Source of the DNA: Dehalococcoidia bacterium
GTDB taxonomy: Bacteria; Chloroflexota; Dehalococcoidia; GIF9; AB-539-J10
DNA length: 52,151 nt
Direction: 5' to 3'
Assembly (NCBI GenBank): GCA_016930935.1
Contig: JAFGFT010000058.1
Coordinates: 1-52,151, forward strand
The number at the start of each line of letters is the position of its first letter. Positions within the stretch are counted from its first letter, which is position 1. The translations under genes were made by a program, and so were the position numbers. This document shows positions 39,893-48,885 of this stretch, piece by piece. Below the pieces are notes generated by a model. It worked only from the letters and a program-made list of their open reading frames with translations. It was not told the origin of the DNA and did not search any database.

Positions 39893-40777
39893 CTAGGCAA
39901 CCGTGTGTTTCGCCAGCTCCTCCAGGGCAAGTACCATTGCGGAGTGGTCAAAATCCGTTCCATCACGTGCCTCAACCGCGTTGAACATCTGCTGCGCGAT
40001 TGCCGTGCTGGGAATGCTCATGTGCAGACTCCGGGCCGATTGCAGCGCCAGGTTGAGGTCCTTCTGATGCAACCTGATGCGGAATCCCGGCTGGAAATTG
40101 CGTGCAATCATGCGTTCACCCAACAACTCCATGATGCGACTTCCGGCCAGCCCTCCCATCAATGCCTCTCTTACCTTTGCAGGGTCCGCGCCAGCCTTTG
40201 AGGCAAATGTGAGAGCCTCCGCCGTCGCCGCAATTGTGACGGCCACCGCGATCTGATTCGCCACCTTGCATGTCTGGCCTGCGCCATTCTCTCCAATCAG
40301 AACGATGTTCTTGCCCATCAATTCGAAGTACGGCTTGATCTTGTCGAAGACTTCCTGTTTTCCGCCAACCATGATGGACAGAATGGCCTTTTCTGCACCA
40401 ACCTGGCCGCCTGATACCGGCGCATCGAGCATCTCAACGCCAAGGTCCGCAAGCTTCATCGCGAACACTTTGGTCTCGATGGGGGAGATGGAACTCATGT
40501 CCACGACTATTGAACCTGGTTTCACTCCCTCAGCAACGCCGTTTTCTCCGAATAGCACGGCATTCACATCCGGCGTGTCGGGAGCCATAACGATAATAAT
40601 GTCGGATTGACTTGCTACCTCACGGCTGTTCGCACACGCGACTGCTCCCTTCTCCGCCATTTCCTTGACGAACGCTTCCACCAGATCATACACACGCACC
40701 GTGTGCCCTGCGGCAAGCAGGTGACCAACCATGGGTTTTCCCATGATTCCAAGACCTATGAATCCAAGTTGCGCCAT
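39893..40777 (-). CDS. garR: 2-hydroxy-3-oxopropionate (tartronate semialdehyde) reductase family
   Basis: This 294-residue beta-hydroxyacid dehydrogenase has GLGIMGKPM (residues 8-16) for NAD(P) and LDAPVSGGQVGAEKA (from 118) for the substrate. Lys171 in GQTCKVANQ is the catalytic base. The C-terminal helical domain closes the site. It reduces tartronate semialdehyde to D-glycerate, or a close analogue. It follows a hydroxypyruvate-isomerase-like gene by 22 bases on the same strand, the usual hyi-garR order of glyoxylate/glycerate pathways. Glyoxylate carboligase is not in view. Confidence 0.88.
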   Translation of the reverse strand: MAQLGFIGLGIMGKPMVGHLLAAGHTVRVYDLVEAFVKEMAEKGAVACANSREVASQSDIIIVMAPDTPDVNAVLFGENGVAEGVKPGSIVVDMSSISPIETKVFAMKLADLGVEMLDAPVSGGQVGAEKAILSIMVGGKQEVFDKIKPYFELMGKNIVLIGENGAGQTCKVANQIAVAVTIAATAEALTFASKAGADPAKVREALMGGLAGSRIMELLGERMIARNFQPGFRIRLHQKDLNLALQSARSLHMSIPSTAIAQQMFNAVEARDGTDFDHSAMVLALEELAKHTVA

Positions 40778-40799
40778 GATACCTACCTCCCAATTGTTG

Positions 40800-41576
40800 C
40801 TACAGGTATTTCTTCACCCATTCCAGGCTTGCGTCGGTAGAACCGGAAGGATTGTATTCACAGCCAATCCAACCTTTGTATCCCATGTCATCGATGGAGC
40901 GAAACAGGTTGTCAAAATTTATCTCACCGGTTCCCGGCTCATGTCGACCCGGCACGTCTGCTATCTGCATATGACCAATCTTGTCGATATTCTGGCCTAT
41001 CGTCTGGGTCAGATTTCCCTCCATGATCTGCATGTGATAGATGTCATATTGCATATATGCGTTCGGGTGACCCACTGTCTTCAGAACGGTCGCAACCTGC
41101 TTCGTTCCCGAAAGACAGAAGCCCGGCATGTCATGGGAGTTGATGGCTTCAACCATGAGCCTTGAGCCTGCCTTCTGCGTTTCCTCAGCAGCATATCGAA
41201 TGTTCGCCACAAGTGTCTCGAACTTCTCCTCTTCAGCCACATTAACGAGTGGAATTCCCGCGAGGCACGTGAGCCTCGGACATTTCAACACTGATGCGTA
41301 CTCGATTGCGAGCCCCACACCATCACGGAATTCGTCCACACGGTCGGGAAGACATGCAAGTCCTCTTTCGCCAGCACCCCAATGGCCTGCCGGCAGGTCA
41401 AACAACACCATTTCGAGGTCATTCTCCGTGAGCTTGTCCAGTATCTCATCCTTGTCCCAGTCATACGGAAACAGGAATTCCACACCTTTGAAACCTGCCT
41501 TGGCAGCGAGGGCAAACCGGTCAAGAAAATCGACCTCTTTGAAGAGCATGGTAAGATTTGCGCTGAATTTCGGCAT
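40800..41576 (-). CDS. hyi: Hydroxypyruvate isomerase-like protein
   Basis: This 258-residue TIM-barrel protein has NLTMLFKEVDFLDRFALAA (in part: FKEVDFLDRF) and FKGVEFLFPYDWDKDE. The metal-site segments are LMVEAINSHDMPGFCL, YDIYHMQIMEGNL and IADVPGRHEPGTGEINF, the full Hyi pattern. It interconverts hydroxypyruvate and tartronate semialdehyde, feeding the GarR-type reductase encoded next. The ATG at 41576 follows GGGGAGGAG; the long frame upstream has no site. A minus-strand -10-like TAGAAT lies near 41684-41689. Confidence 0.87.
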   Translation of the reverse strand: MPKFSANLTMLFKEVDFLDRFALAAKAGFKGVEFLFPYDWDKDEILDKLTENDLEMVLFDLPAGHWGAGERGLACLPDRVDEFRDGVGLAIEYASVLKCPRLTCLAGIPLVNVAEEEKFETLVANIRYAAEETQKAGSRLMVEAINSHDMPGFCLSGTKQVATVLKTVGHPNAYMQYDIYHMQIMEGNLTQTIGQNIDKIGHMQIADVPGRHEPGTGEINFDNLFRSIDDMGYKGWIGCEYNPSGSTDASLEWVKKYL

Positions 41577-41779
41577 TTCTCGTTTCTCCTCCCCAACACG
41601 CGTTACTACCTTGTCGCTGCCACATTGCACTTGAATTGGGAGCCTCGGTCCACACCTTGTTACGGCAGCCTGCAGGCGCGCGTATTCTATCACCGTCGCA
41701 TGGAACAAAGGCAAGGAAACACACGACCATTATGTTGGATTCAGTATTCAGAGGGACTGCACTCGATGTCCCGCGCGGT

Positions 41780-41808
41780 TCCATTCATCGCGGGAGAGAC
41801 GCTATAAT
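41780..41808 (+). promoter_or_regulatory. Promoter of the Nudix gene
   Basis: A perfect -10 TATAAT (41803-41808) has TCCATT 17 bp upstream (41780-41785). CCCGCG/CGCGGG forms an inverted repeat over the -35 region. Confidence 0.5.
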
Positions 41809-41862
41809 CTCTGTTCGTGTCATCAAACGTCGTCTTTCCTGCAGCGGAGGTCAGTTATCCAT

Positions 41863-42246
41863 TTGTTTGACACGCTGTACGGAATGCGTGACAGGGCTAC
41901 GGCGGTAGTCAGGAGAGACGGACAGCTTCTTCTGGTTCGCGACAGGGGTTTTCGGCACTTCTCCCTCCCCGGTGGGGGCGTGCAACGTGGAGAGACACCA
42001 GAGCAAGCCGTGATTCGCGAACTCGCAGAGGAAACCTCTCTGCACGCAACTTCTGTCAGGCCCCTCCCGCAGTGCCGGACAACGGATATCTTCAACACGT
42101 ATTCCGTGTTTCTTGTTGATGCCACGGGAGAAGTGCGGATTGACCCCATCGAACTGGCTGCCGCCGAATGGTGGGACGGAAAGCAAAAATTGCCGCTGTT
42201 CAGCTACGTGAGATTCGTTGTTGCCCGGCTTGACTGGCCGTTGTAG
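41863..42246 (+). CDS. Nudix hydrolase
   Basis: This 127-residue protein carries the Nudix box from residue 38: G-x5-E44-x7-R52-E53-L-x-E56-E57, with the usual final glycine replaced by Ser59. It hydrolyses nucleoside diphosphates linked to another group using Mg. The start is probably TTG at 41863 (GGAGG 12 bases upstream), with an ATG at residue 8 as alternative. It is a single gene with a strong -10 element. The target is unknown. Confidence 0.87.
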   Translation: MFDTLYGMRDRATAVVRRDGQLLLVRDRGFRHFSLPGGGVQRGETPEQAVIRELAEETSLHATSVRPLPQCRTTDIFNTYSVFLVDATGEVRIDPIELAAAEWWDGKQKLPLFSYVRFVVARLDWPL

Positions 42247-42292
42247 CATTCTTCTGCCATACTTCCTGTTACAGTCGGCGCTGGAGGTTGTC

Positions 42293-43309
42293 ATGAGAAG
42301 GCGGGTAGCTATAGCCGGATACTCCTCTCTGGTAGTGCTTCTTGCCCTGGTGCTGGGTTCTGTCTCGGCATGTGTGCCTGCCCCTTCAGATTCAGCTGCC
42401 CCCGATACTCCAAGTCCCCGCGACATTGCATCCACCTCACAGGCACGCCCGACCGTGTCGTACTACATCCCTCAAGGCGAAAGCTGGGAGATTCCGAAAG
42501 ACGCTCCGACGGGGAGAGTCGCCTCCAGTGAAGGTTCCGTTGAGATTGAGGGGCTGGGCTCGTTCACATTTGACCCTGCAGAAGTCAAGACCCTCCGTCC
42601 GGATATCTTCTGGCAGGGCCATTTCTCTGTATTCGACGTGGTAGCTCACCTTGCCGACAAGGGTTGGTTCACCTTGAACTATCACTACGACCGGTGTCTT
42701 GACACCTACGTCATTGAAGATATCAACGGCCTCATGAACTGGTGGTACAGGGCACACTACTCAGGAGGGTGGTACGAGATAAACGCTCACCGCATGGACA
42801 TGTACCCGTACAAGGACGGCACTCAGATACGGCTGCGCCGCCAGCCTGAGGACTACCTCGGGCGCATCTTCAACAGCTTCGCAGAGGAGATAGCACGTAA
42901 GTCCCTCAACCTTGAACGAGTGGTAATTCCAGAAGTACGCATTGGAACAACGACGTACTTCAATGTCCCCGTAAGTGCACACAATGTCCGCAACGATGTG
43001 CTCCAACCAGGCACCGTGACCGCGCTCGATGTCCTGTTAAGCCTTGCCGATCAGAAAAAAATCAACCAGATGAAGCTTACGTGGTACGGCGCCATCGGCG
43101 ATGCTGACCCCGTGGACAGCTACGTGGTGGAGCAGATAGATGACCGTGATGGTTTGTTCGATGAAGAAGCCCCTGCGCCCACGACCGGCTGGGTCTACGA
43201 GACAGGTTCAATCAAGTTTGAGGGATTCCAGGGCAATCACATCCGCATACCTGCTGATGTACGACCAATCATCTCTCCTGAATACATGCTGTGGTACTGG
43301 CTCTGCTAG
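42293..43309 (+). CDS. Lipoprotein with two DUF4430-like domains
   Basis: This 338-residue protein has a lipobox VSAC near residue 26 and a linker rich in Ala, Pro and Ser. Two related domains follow: SVFDVVAHLADKGWFTLNY... with GLMNWWYRAHYSGGWYE, and TALDVLLSLADQKKI with DSYVVEQIDDRDG and TGWVYE. The order D-V-x2-x-L, then the W-containing turn, then a Y-x-D-G-T stretch resembles DUF4430/transcobalamin-like beta-grasp domains. They may bind a small ligand outside the cell. GGAGG precedes the ATG at 42293. Confidence 0.65.
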   Translation: MRRRVAIAGYSSLVVLLALVLGSVSACVPAPSDSAAPDTPSPRDIASTSQARPTVSYYIPQGESWEIPKDAPTGRVASSEGSVEIEGLGSFTFDPAEVKTLRPDIFWQGHFSVFDVVAHLADKGWFTLNYHYDRCLDTYVIEDINGLMNWWYRAHYSGGWYEINAHRMDMYPYKDGTQIRLRRQPEDYLGRIFNSFAEEIARKSLNLERVVIPEVRIGTTTYFNVPVSAHNVRNDVLQPGTVTALDVLLSLADQKKINQMKLTWYGAIGDADPVDSYVVEQIDDRDGLFDEEAPAPTTGWVYETGSIKFEGFQGNHIRIPADVRPIISPEYMLWYWLC

Positions 43310-43370
43310 CCACGTTTCTCCAGATTCCCGGTAGGAAGGCGGCACGCTTCGCGGTCTCCACCATACGCAC

Positions 43371-44183
43371 ATGGATGCCACACACTTGCCTATAGATGCG
43401 GAGGAACTTCGAGGGTCGGCTCTCAGCAAGGACATCCTTGCCCGCTACAGGAGTGCGGTTCGCGCTGCACGGGACAGGGAATCCACATTGCGCTTCGGTC
43501 GCCACACCGTCGCAGTGAGTAGCATTGCTCAACAGTTCTACTGCGAGAAAGCTCTCCAGTACAGTATCGAGAAGCCACTTGCTCCAACGCTGCAGATGAG
43601 GAACGGCACTGCAGGACACGAGATGGCGGCAGCCCTCGCTGCCCCGATGACGCATGAAGAGGCGATTGCAGAAGCCCTCGTATCACGCGAGAAACCAGTC
43701 TGCATCTACGAGTTCCGAATCGCCTGGGAACACAACGGTGTGACGCTGACGGGCTTCGTCGACGAAGCATGGTTCAGAGGTGGCAACGTCGACATCGTCG
43801 CCGAACGAAAGTTCAGCGGCAGCCCCAACATCTATTCCACATACCACATTCAGGCAGGACTCTACTGCCTCGGACTGGGTGAAATGGGGTTCGACACGAA
43901 TCGCACAATCTACCGCATCGACGTCTTCAGTCGAAAGTGCTCCAACTGTGAGCGGCTTGCCTCAGGAGAATGTTCGATACTGCGTGAAGACTGCCACAGC
44001 TACGCCTGCGACACGGGTTCGAGCATCAGCCAGAGCTTCCCGTTTCACAGGGAATCGGTCACTGAAGACCTTGACTGGGCGCTACAGTTCTGGACCGGCG
44101 AGCGCGACGCTGAACCAACCACCAGCGCAACACGGTGCCGCTCCTGCCGCTACAGGAGAATATGTGACTCAAGCCTCGCGTAG
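43371..44183 (+). CDS. Solitary Cas4/RecB-like nuclease with Fe-S cysteine set
   Basis: This 270-residue protein has the PD-(D/E)xK core: His83, GFVDEAWF (Asp131), then Glu145 and Lys147 in VAERKFSG and QAGLYCLGL for motif QxxxY. Cys58 in AQQFYCEKAL and the C-terminal Cys256, Cys259 and Cys265 (RCRSCRYRRIC) match the four-cysteine Fe-S set of Cas4 and AddB-type nucleases. Five more cysteines lie at 190-213, unlike standard Cas4. There are no other cas genes or repeats nearby, and the next gene is a convergent exonuclease. It may act in DNA repair. Confidence 0.72.
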   Translation: MDATHLPIDAEELRGSALSKDILARYRSAVRAARDRESTLRFGRHTVAVSSIAQQFYCEKALQYSIEKPLAPTLQMRNGTAGHEMAAALAAPMTHEEAIAEALVSREKPVCIYEFRIAWEHNGVTLTGFVDEAWFRGGNVDIVAERKFSGSPNIYSTYHIQAGLYCLGLGEMGFDTNRTIYRIDVFSRKCSNCERLASGECSILREDCHSYACDTGSSISQSFPFHRESVTEDLDWALQFWTGERDAEPTTSATRCRSCRYRRICDSSLA

Positions 44184-44219
44184 GCCCGGACACATCCCCC
44201 GCATTCATTCACGGGAAGG

Positions 44220-45020
44220 CTACTCGCCATTCTCCGGTACCTGTGGTCGGGAAGGGAATACTCCTCGAAGCGCATTCTCTGCAATCTGCTTGGTATCCTC
44301 AGGAAAATCACTCTTGACCATCCAGTCCAGATAGCCCGGCGCCCTCTTGACCACATCTCTGATGGCCACGTTCTTGTACTTTCCGAAGCCAATCACGGCT
44401 TCATCATTCAGCCACTGGAACTTGCCCTGCGAGTCAATCCAGTTCTCCTGCTCCCTGTTACACATGGCGTTCAGACCTTCAACGGTGCGAGGTAATTCGG
44501 GATGCATCTCAAGGATGCCCTGCACCACAGCCAGGGACGCCTCGGTGTCCGCATCCGCGCTGTGAGAGTTCTCAAGGTCGGCACCACAGTATTGCTTATA
44601 TGCAGCGGTCAGATTTCTCGGCTCAAGCTGGTGGTAGAGTATCTGAGCATCAACGATACGCCTGCCCATACGAGAGAACTCCACGCCGGCTCGACGAAAT
44701 TCCGTCTCAAGAAGAGGTATGTCCATCCTGCTGACACCGAATCCGCCGAGGTCGGCATCACCGAAGAACTCGGCCAACTCGACTGCGTAGTACGCGAAGG
44801 TAGGCAGTCCAGACACATCTTCATTCGTGATTCCATGCACTTGCGTGGCACTCTTGGGAATCGGCATGTTCGGGTTCATCCGAATGCTCTTGGTGTCTCT
44901 GTGGCCGTCAGGGTAGAGCTTGATACCGGAGAACTCCACTATGCGGTCATGCGGCGCACTGATGCCGGTTGTCTCAAGATCAAAGAATACTATAGGTTTG
45001 TCGAATTCCAGACTTTCCAT
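44220..45020 (-). CDS. DnaQ-like DEDDh exonuclease with exonuclease-X-type tail
   Basis: This 266-residue protein has IVFFDLETTGI (Asp14, Glu16), HGITNEDV, GGFGVSRMDIPLL and HSADADTEASL, the four Exo motifs of DEDDh 3-5 exonucleases. After residue 190 comes FGKYKNVAIRDVVKRAPGYLDWMVKSDF (in part: FGKYKNVAIRDVV), the tail found in exonuclease X-like proteins. The ATG at 45020 follows AATAGGAGTG. It is convergent with the Cas4-like gene 36 bases away. It could help in repair or RNA/DNA proofreading. Confidence 0.87.
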   Translation of the reverse strand: MESLEFDKPIVFFDLETTGISAPHDRIVEFSGIKLYPDGHRDTKSIRMNPNMPIPKSATQVHGITNEDVSGLPTFAYYAVELAEFFGDADLGGFGVSRMDIPLLETEFRRAGVEFSRMGRRIVDAQILYHQLEPRNLTAAYKQYCGADLENSHSADADTEASLAVVQGILEMHPELPRTVEGLNAMCNREQENWIDSQGKFQWLNDEAVIGFGKYKNVAIRDVVKRAPGYLDWMVKSDFPEDTKQIAENALRGVFPSRPQVPENGE

Positions 45021-45194
45021 CACACTCCTATTCCGCCCCACGTGTACGCTGATTTGTCACGCCCGGCGCGACCACAATGCTATGGCCTCAGCAGAACCCA
45101 AGTCAACGCCTGCGCACCATCAAGGGCGGCCATTCCTGGTACACCTTGACTCCGGGTGGACGACTATCTTGCCCCAAGAATGGCCGACGTCTCA

Positions 45195-45752
45195 CTAGTA
45201 TCGTTGGAATATACAATCACAGGTGGCAACACGAAAATTCAGCGTCGCCGATTGTTCGTCGCCACGACTGTTCTGTACCACCACAATAACCTGTGCTTTC
45301 GCGCCATGGTCCGGAGCTATCCACACAATGCGGTCCCCGCTTTCCTGCACTTCACCGAAATTGGCACTCCACTCGAAAGTGAGTTCTTCGGTCGAACCAC
45401 CTGTCTCGCAGGTAATCACGACAGGGCTATTGCTATATACGCCGCGTTCTGTGGTACGCCAATCCGCACCCAAGGGCAGTTCAGACACGCCGATACCGTC
45501 ACCGGAGTCGCACTCGGCAGTGAGCTCTTCTATCCAGAATGCCGCCGACAAAGTCTCAGCAGGTGGCTCTTCAACGGGAGCAGTGTCAGCAACTGTTTCC
45601 ACTTCCGTGGTGGTCGTCTGGTCGAATGTCGGGGCAGGAGCTGTTGGCGCTGGTACTTCCTGAGGAGCGGAATCGAACGCCACCACGATTCCCGCCACTG
45701 CAGCCATTCCCACAAGGCACACCGCTACCAGTATCTTCACGAGAGTGCTCAC
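45195..45752 (-). CDS. Membrane-anchored exported protein with Ig/PKD-like domain
   Basis: This 185-residue protein has an N-terminal hydrophobic helix (ILVAVCLVGMAAVAGIVVAF), a Thr/Pro/Glu linker and a C-terminal beta-rich region with VVITCETGG, LTFEWSANFGEV and ATLNFRVATCDC. The pattern W-x-A-N-F-G with a following strand resembles PKD or Ig-like folds. The start is GTG at 45752 behind GGAGG. Family not recognised. It may be a surface protein. Confidence 0.6.
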   Translation of the reverse strand: MSTLVKILVAVCLVGMAAVAGIVVAFDSAPQEVPAPTAPAPTFDQTTTTEVETVADTAPVEEPPAETLSAAFWIEELTAECDSGDGIGVSELPLGADWRTTERGVYSNSPVVITCETGGSTEELTFEWSANFGEVQESGDRIVWIAPDHGAKAQVIVVVQNSRGDEQSATLNFRVATCDCIFQRY

Positions 45753-45917
45753 CGTATTCCTCCAGAGAGAGTCAATTATCCTAAAGACAACAGAGTCGAT
45801 TGTGCCGTTCGCACCACAGCTGCGCCGACGGTGTAGCGGCGTCGACGACGCCCGACGTCACGTCCGGCGCAAAAGCATTGTTGAGACGGACAAGCACGGA
45901 GAATCTCATCCTTTTCA

Positions 45918-46613
45918 CTAGATCCCAACCATGCAGTAGATACCGGCAGCAATAAACACGCCTGCGACGACGAGGCGCACCACGCGGTCAGCACGTGTGA
46001 ATGCATCCATCACAGCCGTCGTTCGAGAGACGCCAAAAGACAACAGCGCCCCAAATACCAGTACAGGCACGCCCGTACCGATGGCAAACACGGCCGGTAG
46101 CGCAATCCCTCCAACCGTCCTCAGCGCCAGTGGAATCAGCACGGCGAAGTAGAGAACGCCGCTGTAAGGGCAGAATGCGAGCGCGAAAAGTGCACCGAGT
46201 AGAAAGCCACCGATGGGGCCCCGCTCTGCCACTCTCGCCCCAAGTGAGGTCAACTTGCCACCGAATCCAGCGGATGGCAGGTAATCAACGAATAGAAGGA
46301 TGACTCCCACCACAATCAGGAAGGGACCAAGCACTGTGGCTCCCGCACTCTGCAAGGCGCGGGACAGTCCTGCTATCTCCAGCCCTGCGAGGATGATGAG
46401 AAGTCCTATCACCGTGTATGAGGCCATGCGCCCCAGCGTGTAGAGAACAGCGGTCAACAGCGCTCTGCGACCAACGGCTGCACCTCGGCTCACATAGGCC
46501 AGTGCCGCAGCATTTGTGGCCATCGTGCACGGGCTGAGTGCGCAGAGCAGACCAAGCATCAGTGCCGAGACAAGCGGAATATTCCAGCCCGAGAGGAGGT
46601 CAGCGACGTTCAT
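45918..46613 (-). CDS. arsG: ArsG-family (CcdA-like) membrane protein
   Basis: This 231-residue protein has about six helices. ALSPCTMATNAAALAYVSRG near residue 25 (in part: SPCTMATNAAALAYV) is the ArsG variant of the CcdA Cys motif, and ALAFCPYSGVLYF carries the second cysteine. The start ATG shares its A with the TGA of the arsF gene (TGATG), so they are coupled. The gene order arsR-permease-thioredoxin-arsF-arsG is known in arsenic and related clusters. It probably moves electrons or thiol-bound substrates across the membrane; the substrate is not proven. Confidence 0.8.
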   Translation of the reverse strand: MNVADLLSGWNIPLVSALMLGLLCALSPCTMATNAAALAYVSRGAAVGRRALLTAVLYTLGRMASYTVIGLLIILAGLEIAGLSRALQSAGATVLGPFLIVVGVILLFVDYLPSAGFGGKLTSLGARVAERGPIGGFLLGALFALAFCPYSGVLYFAVLIPLALRTVGGIALPAVFAIGTGVPVLVFGALLSFGVSRTTAVMDAFTRADRVVRLVVAGVFIAAGIYCMVGI

Positions 46614-47113
46614 CAGGCCAGCCCTGCTAGTTTCGCTTCCACCATATCTTTCACATACTGAGCTACCGCCTCGTTGTCGCCCATCAAACCCCAAATCTCG
46701 TAATCGGGCTCGACAGACACTGCGTCGCCAACCCGCGTAACCACGAACAGGTCAGACGGCTGACTGTCGAAAGCCTCCACAGTCGCTGCGTTCGCGGGGT
46801 CATCAGATACAACGTCAACGAGTTCGACCACACCGCTGGCCAGTTCAGCCTGGAAGTTGGTGTTGACGCTGTCTGCAACTGCTTCCCCGAATACAGCCAT
46901 GCAATCGCAGGGGTTGGCAACATGGAAGTAGACCAACTGTACCGACACCGCAGGCACCTCATCCGTCGGTGCGCTTTCCGGCGCGGACTCGACAGGCTGT
47001 TCTGCCGGAAGCGTCGAAGTATCCGCATCCACCCCGGATGAACAACCCGTCATCGCCAGAGAAATGATGCCAATCAGAAGCACCAATGACACCATGCGTG
47101 CAATATTTTTCAT
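46613..47113 (-). CDS. arsF: ArsF-family lipoprotein
   Basis: This 166-residue protein has a lipobox MTGCSS, an acidic linker, then VQLVYFHVANPCDCMAVF, VVELVDVVSDDPANA, SDLFVVTRVGD and EIWGLMGDNEAVAQYVKDMV. The thioredoxin-like order with C-x-C in place of the common CxxC, ending in the W-x-L...Y-V helix, is the ArsF pattern. It may pass electrons to ArsG. It follows the thioredoxin gene by 12 bases and overlaps arsG. Confidence 0.78.
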   Translation of the reverse strand: MKNIARMVSLVLLIGIISLAMTGCSSGVDADTSTLPAEQPVESAPESAPTDEVPAVSVQLVYFHVANPCDCMAVFGEAVADSVNTNFQAELASGVVELVDVVSDDPANAATVEAFDSQPSDLFVVTRVGDAVSVEPDYEIWGLMGDNEAVAQYVKDMVEAKLAGLA

Positions 47114-47125
47114 CGTCGATATCTC

Positions 47126-47371
47126 CTACGTCGCCGCAGCTTTGTTGATGATGTCTCTGACCTCGTCCTTCTTCGGCACCCTGCCGAAGAGGACCACCTT
47201 CTCATTGATAACGAGTCCCGGTGTGGTCAGAATCGGATATTCGAGGATGCGATTCATGTCTTTCACTTCCTCGATGGTAACGTCAAGGTTCATCTCCTTG
47301 ATAACCTCATTCACCGTCTTCTCCAGCGCCATACACTTCGCGCAACCCGTACCCAGCACTTTGATTTTCAT
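47126..47371 (-). CDS. Small thioredoxin-fold protein (TM0996/MTH895 family)
   Basis: This 81-residue protein has VLGTGCAKCMALEKTVNEV with the redox motif C-A-K-C, YPILTTPGLVINEKVVLFG with the cis-Pro loop (TTP), and VPKKDEVRDII. These small redox proteins are often paired with permeases of the ars type. CAGGAGGAAG precedes the ATG at 47371. It follows the permease gene by 17 bases. Confidence 0.87.
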   Translation of the reverse strand: MKIKVLGTGCAKCMALEKTVNEVIKEMNLDVTIEEVKDMNRILEYPILTTPGLVINEKVVLFGRVPKKDEVRDIINKAAAT

Positions 47372-47388
47372 GTGCTTCCTCCTGGCAT

Positions 47389-48426
47389 TCACGCCACAAT
47401 CAGTCCGAATATATAGCCGGTAAACGTGGCCATCACCACAACCAGCAGCACGTACGTCAATGTCCGCTTCGTTCCCATGATGCTGCGAATGACGAGCATG
47501 TTGGGCAACGAGAGTGCCGGGCCCGCCAGCAACAGTGCGAGAGCCGGTCCTCGACCCATGCCAAGGTCAAGGAATGCCTTCACAATGGGCACTTCGGTGA
47601 GCGTGGCGAAGTACATCAGGGAACCCACGAAGGAGGCCACGAAGTTCGAAAGCAGACTGTCTCCTCCCACAACCCTGGCAACCACAGACTCCGGGATAGC
47701 TACCACGAGGATTCCGGCCACGAATACGCCGCCAAGCAGCCACGGCGTGATGAGTCTCACGAAGCGCCACGTTTCACGCATCCACGCCGATATTTCATCC
47801 CGGGAGTAGCGGCGCCACAGCAGCAGACCAAGTCCCGCAAGAAGCAATCCGGTCACCAGCCACTGGCCGGATGCCGCAAACACAAGTATGCCAAGGAGCA
47901 GGCCGAAGAGGAGCAGTCTCTCTCTTGGACTCTTTTCGTCGGAGTCGCTCTGCAACATGTCGAATGCGCGCGAATCCCGATTTGATTCATCACGACCGTA
48001 TAGGGCCGCCATAATCATTCCTATGACAACCGAAAAGACCACCGCGCCGACGGCCCTGGCGACGCCGAGGTCATAGCCAAGGAGCCTCGCCGAATAGACG
48101 ATGGCCAGGACGTTGATTGCCGGCCCGGAATACAGGAATGCAACGGCAGGCCCCAGGCCCGCACCGCGCTTGTAGATGCCTCCGAAAAGGGGCAGCACGG
48201 TGCACGAACACACCGCCAGTATCGTCCCCGAGACGGACGCCACTCCATACGAGAGAGCCTTCGGCGCCTGCGGTCCGAAGTAGCGCAGCACGGAATTCTG
48301 TGAAAGGAATACCGCTATGGCCCCCGCAATGAAAAATGCGGGGACAAGACAGGTAAGCACATGGGCAGACAGGTACTCTGTCAATCCATTGACCCCACCC
48401 TGCAATAGAGACGTCACTATGTCCAT
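47389..48426 (-). CDS. Permease of the ArsP/PF03773 family
   Basis: This 345-residue membrane protein has about nine helices. ILAVCSCTVLPLFGGIYKRG near residue 70 is the conserved CSCTxxP motif, and SLMYFATLTEVPIVKAF carries the second repeat. Members of this family export organoarsenicals or other metalloid compounds, and many pair with the adjacent small thioredoxin. AAGGAAAC precedes the ATG. It is the first enzyme gene after arsR in a five-gene operon. Confidence 0.88.
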   Translation of the reverse strand: MDIVTSLLQGGVNGLTEYLSAHVLTCLVPAFFIAGAIAVFLSQNSVLRYFGPQAPKALSYGVASVSGTILAVCSCTVLPLFGGIYKRGAGLGPAVAFLYSGPAINVLAIVYSARLLGYDLGVARAVGAVVFSVVIGMIMAALYGRDESNRDSRAFDMLQSDSDEKSPRERLLLFGLLLGILVFAASGQWLVTGLLLAGLGLLLWRRYSRDEISAWMRETWRFVRLITPWLLGGVFVAGILVVAIPESVVARVVGGDSLLSNFVASFVGSLMYFATLTEVPIVKAFLDLGMGRGPALALLLAGPALSLPNMLVIRSIMGTKRTLTYVLLVVVMATFTGYIFGLIVA

Positions 48427-48471
48427 TACTGTTTCCTTGAAAGAGTCTCCCAGTGGATATGCGCCAGAATG

Positions 48472-48837
48472 CTATGCAAGGGCGCAGGATTCGTGCGCAC
48501 AATTCCCGCTTCGGCGTACGCTAGTCTCAAGCCGCCGGACGTCGTCTCTCAACACGGGATCGGACTTCGCAATCTGCCGCACAGAATCGAGCATGTCACG
48601 AAGACTGGGAGAGCAGGACGCGACATCCACACGATAGTGCTTCCAGCGGCCTTCCTTATGCATCTTCAGGAATCCCGCGTCTTTCAATGATGTGCAATAG
48701 CGTGACGCGTTCACCTGGGAGATTCCAAGCACATCCATGACCTCGCAGACACAGCATTCGCGCTGCATGAGGAGATTGAGGACACGCACCCGTGCCGCAT
48801 CACCGAGACTCTTTGCCGCTCTGACCAGTTCATCCAT
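48472..48837 (-). CDS. arsR: ArsR-family metal(loid)-responsive repressor
   Basis: This 121-residue winged-helix protein has ARVRVLNLLMQRECCVCEVM (in part: LLMQRECCVCEVM), with three cysteines in the arsenite-binding helix (C-C-x-C), then GISQVNASRYCTSLKDAGFL and EGRWKHYRV. It dissociates from DNA when As(III), Sb(III) or a related ion binds. A further cysteine cluster (NCAHESCALA) ends the protein. AGGGAAGAG precedes the ATG at 48837. It heads the operon and its operator lies in the promoter. Confidence 0.9.
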   Translation of the reverse strand: MDELVRAAKSLGDAARVRVLNLLMQRECCVCEVMDVLGISQVNASRYCTSLKDAGFLKMHKEGRWKHYRVDVASCSPSLRDMLDSVRQIAKSDPVLRDDVRRLETSVRRSGNCAHESCALA

Positions 48838-48857
48838 CGCTCTTCCCTTCAATACTG

Positions 48858-48885
48858 ATACATATATACGAAAGTATGTATATAT
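48858..48885. promoter_or_regulatory. ArsR operator
   Basis: A 12-4-12 inverted repeat with 10 of 12 matches (arms ATACATATATAC and GTATGTATATAT) overlaps the -10 and start point of arsR, as expected for ArsR autorepression. Confidence 0.75.

Noticed and set aside
43371-44183. CRISPR-associated cas4
   Set aside because: The motifs fit Cas4, but no repeats, cas1, cas2 or other cas gene are present in the window, so it is listed only as a Cas4-like nuclease.
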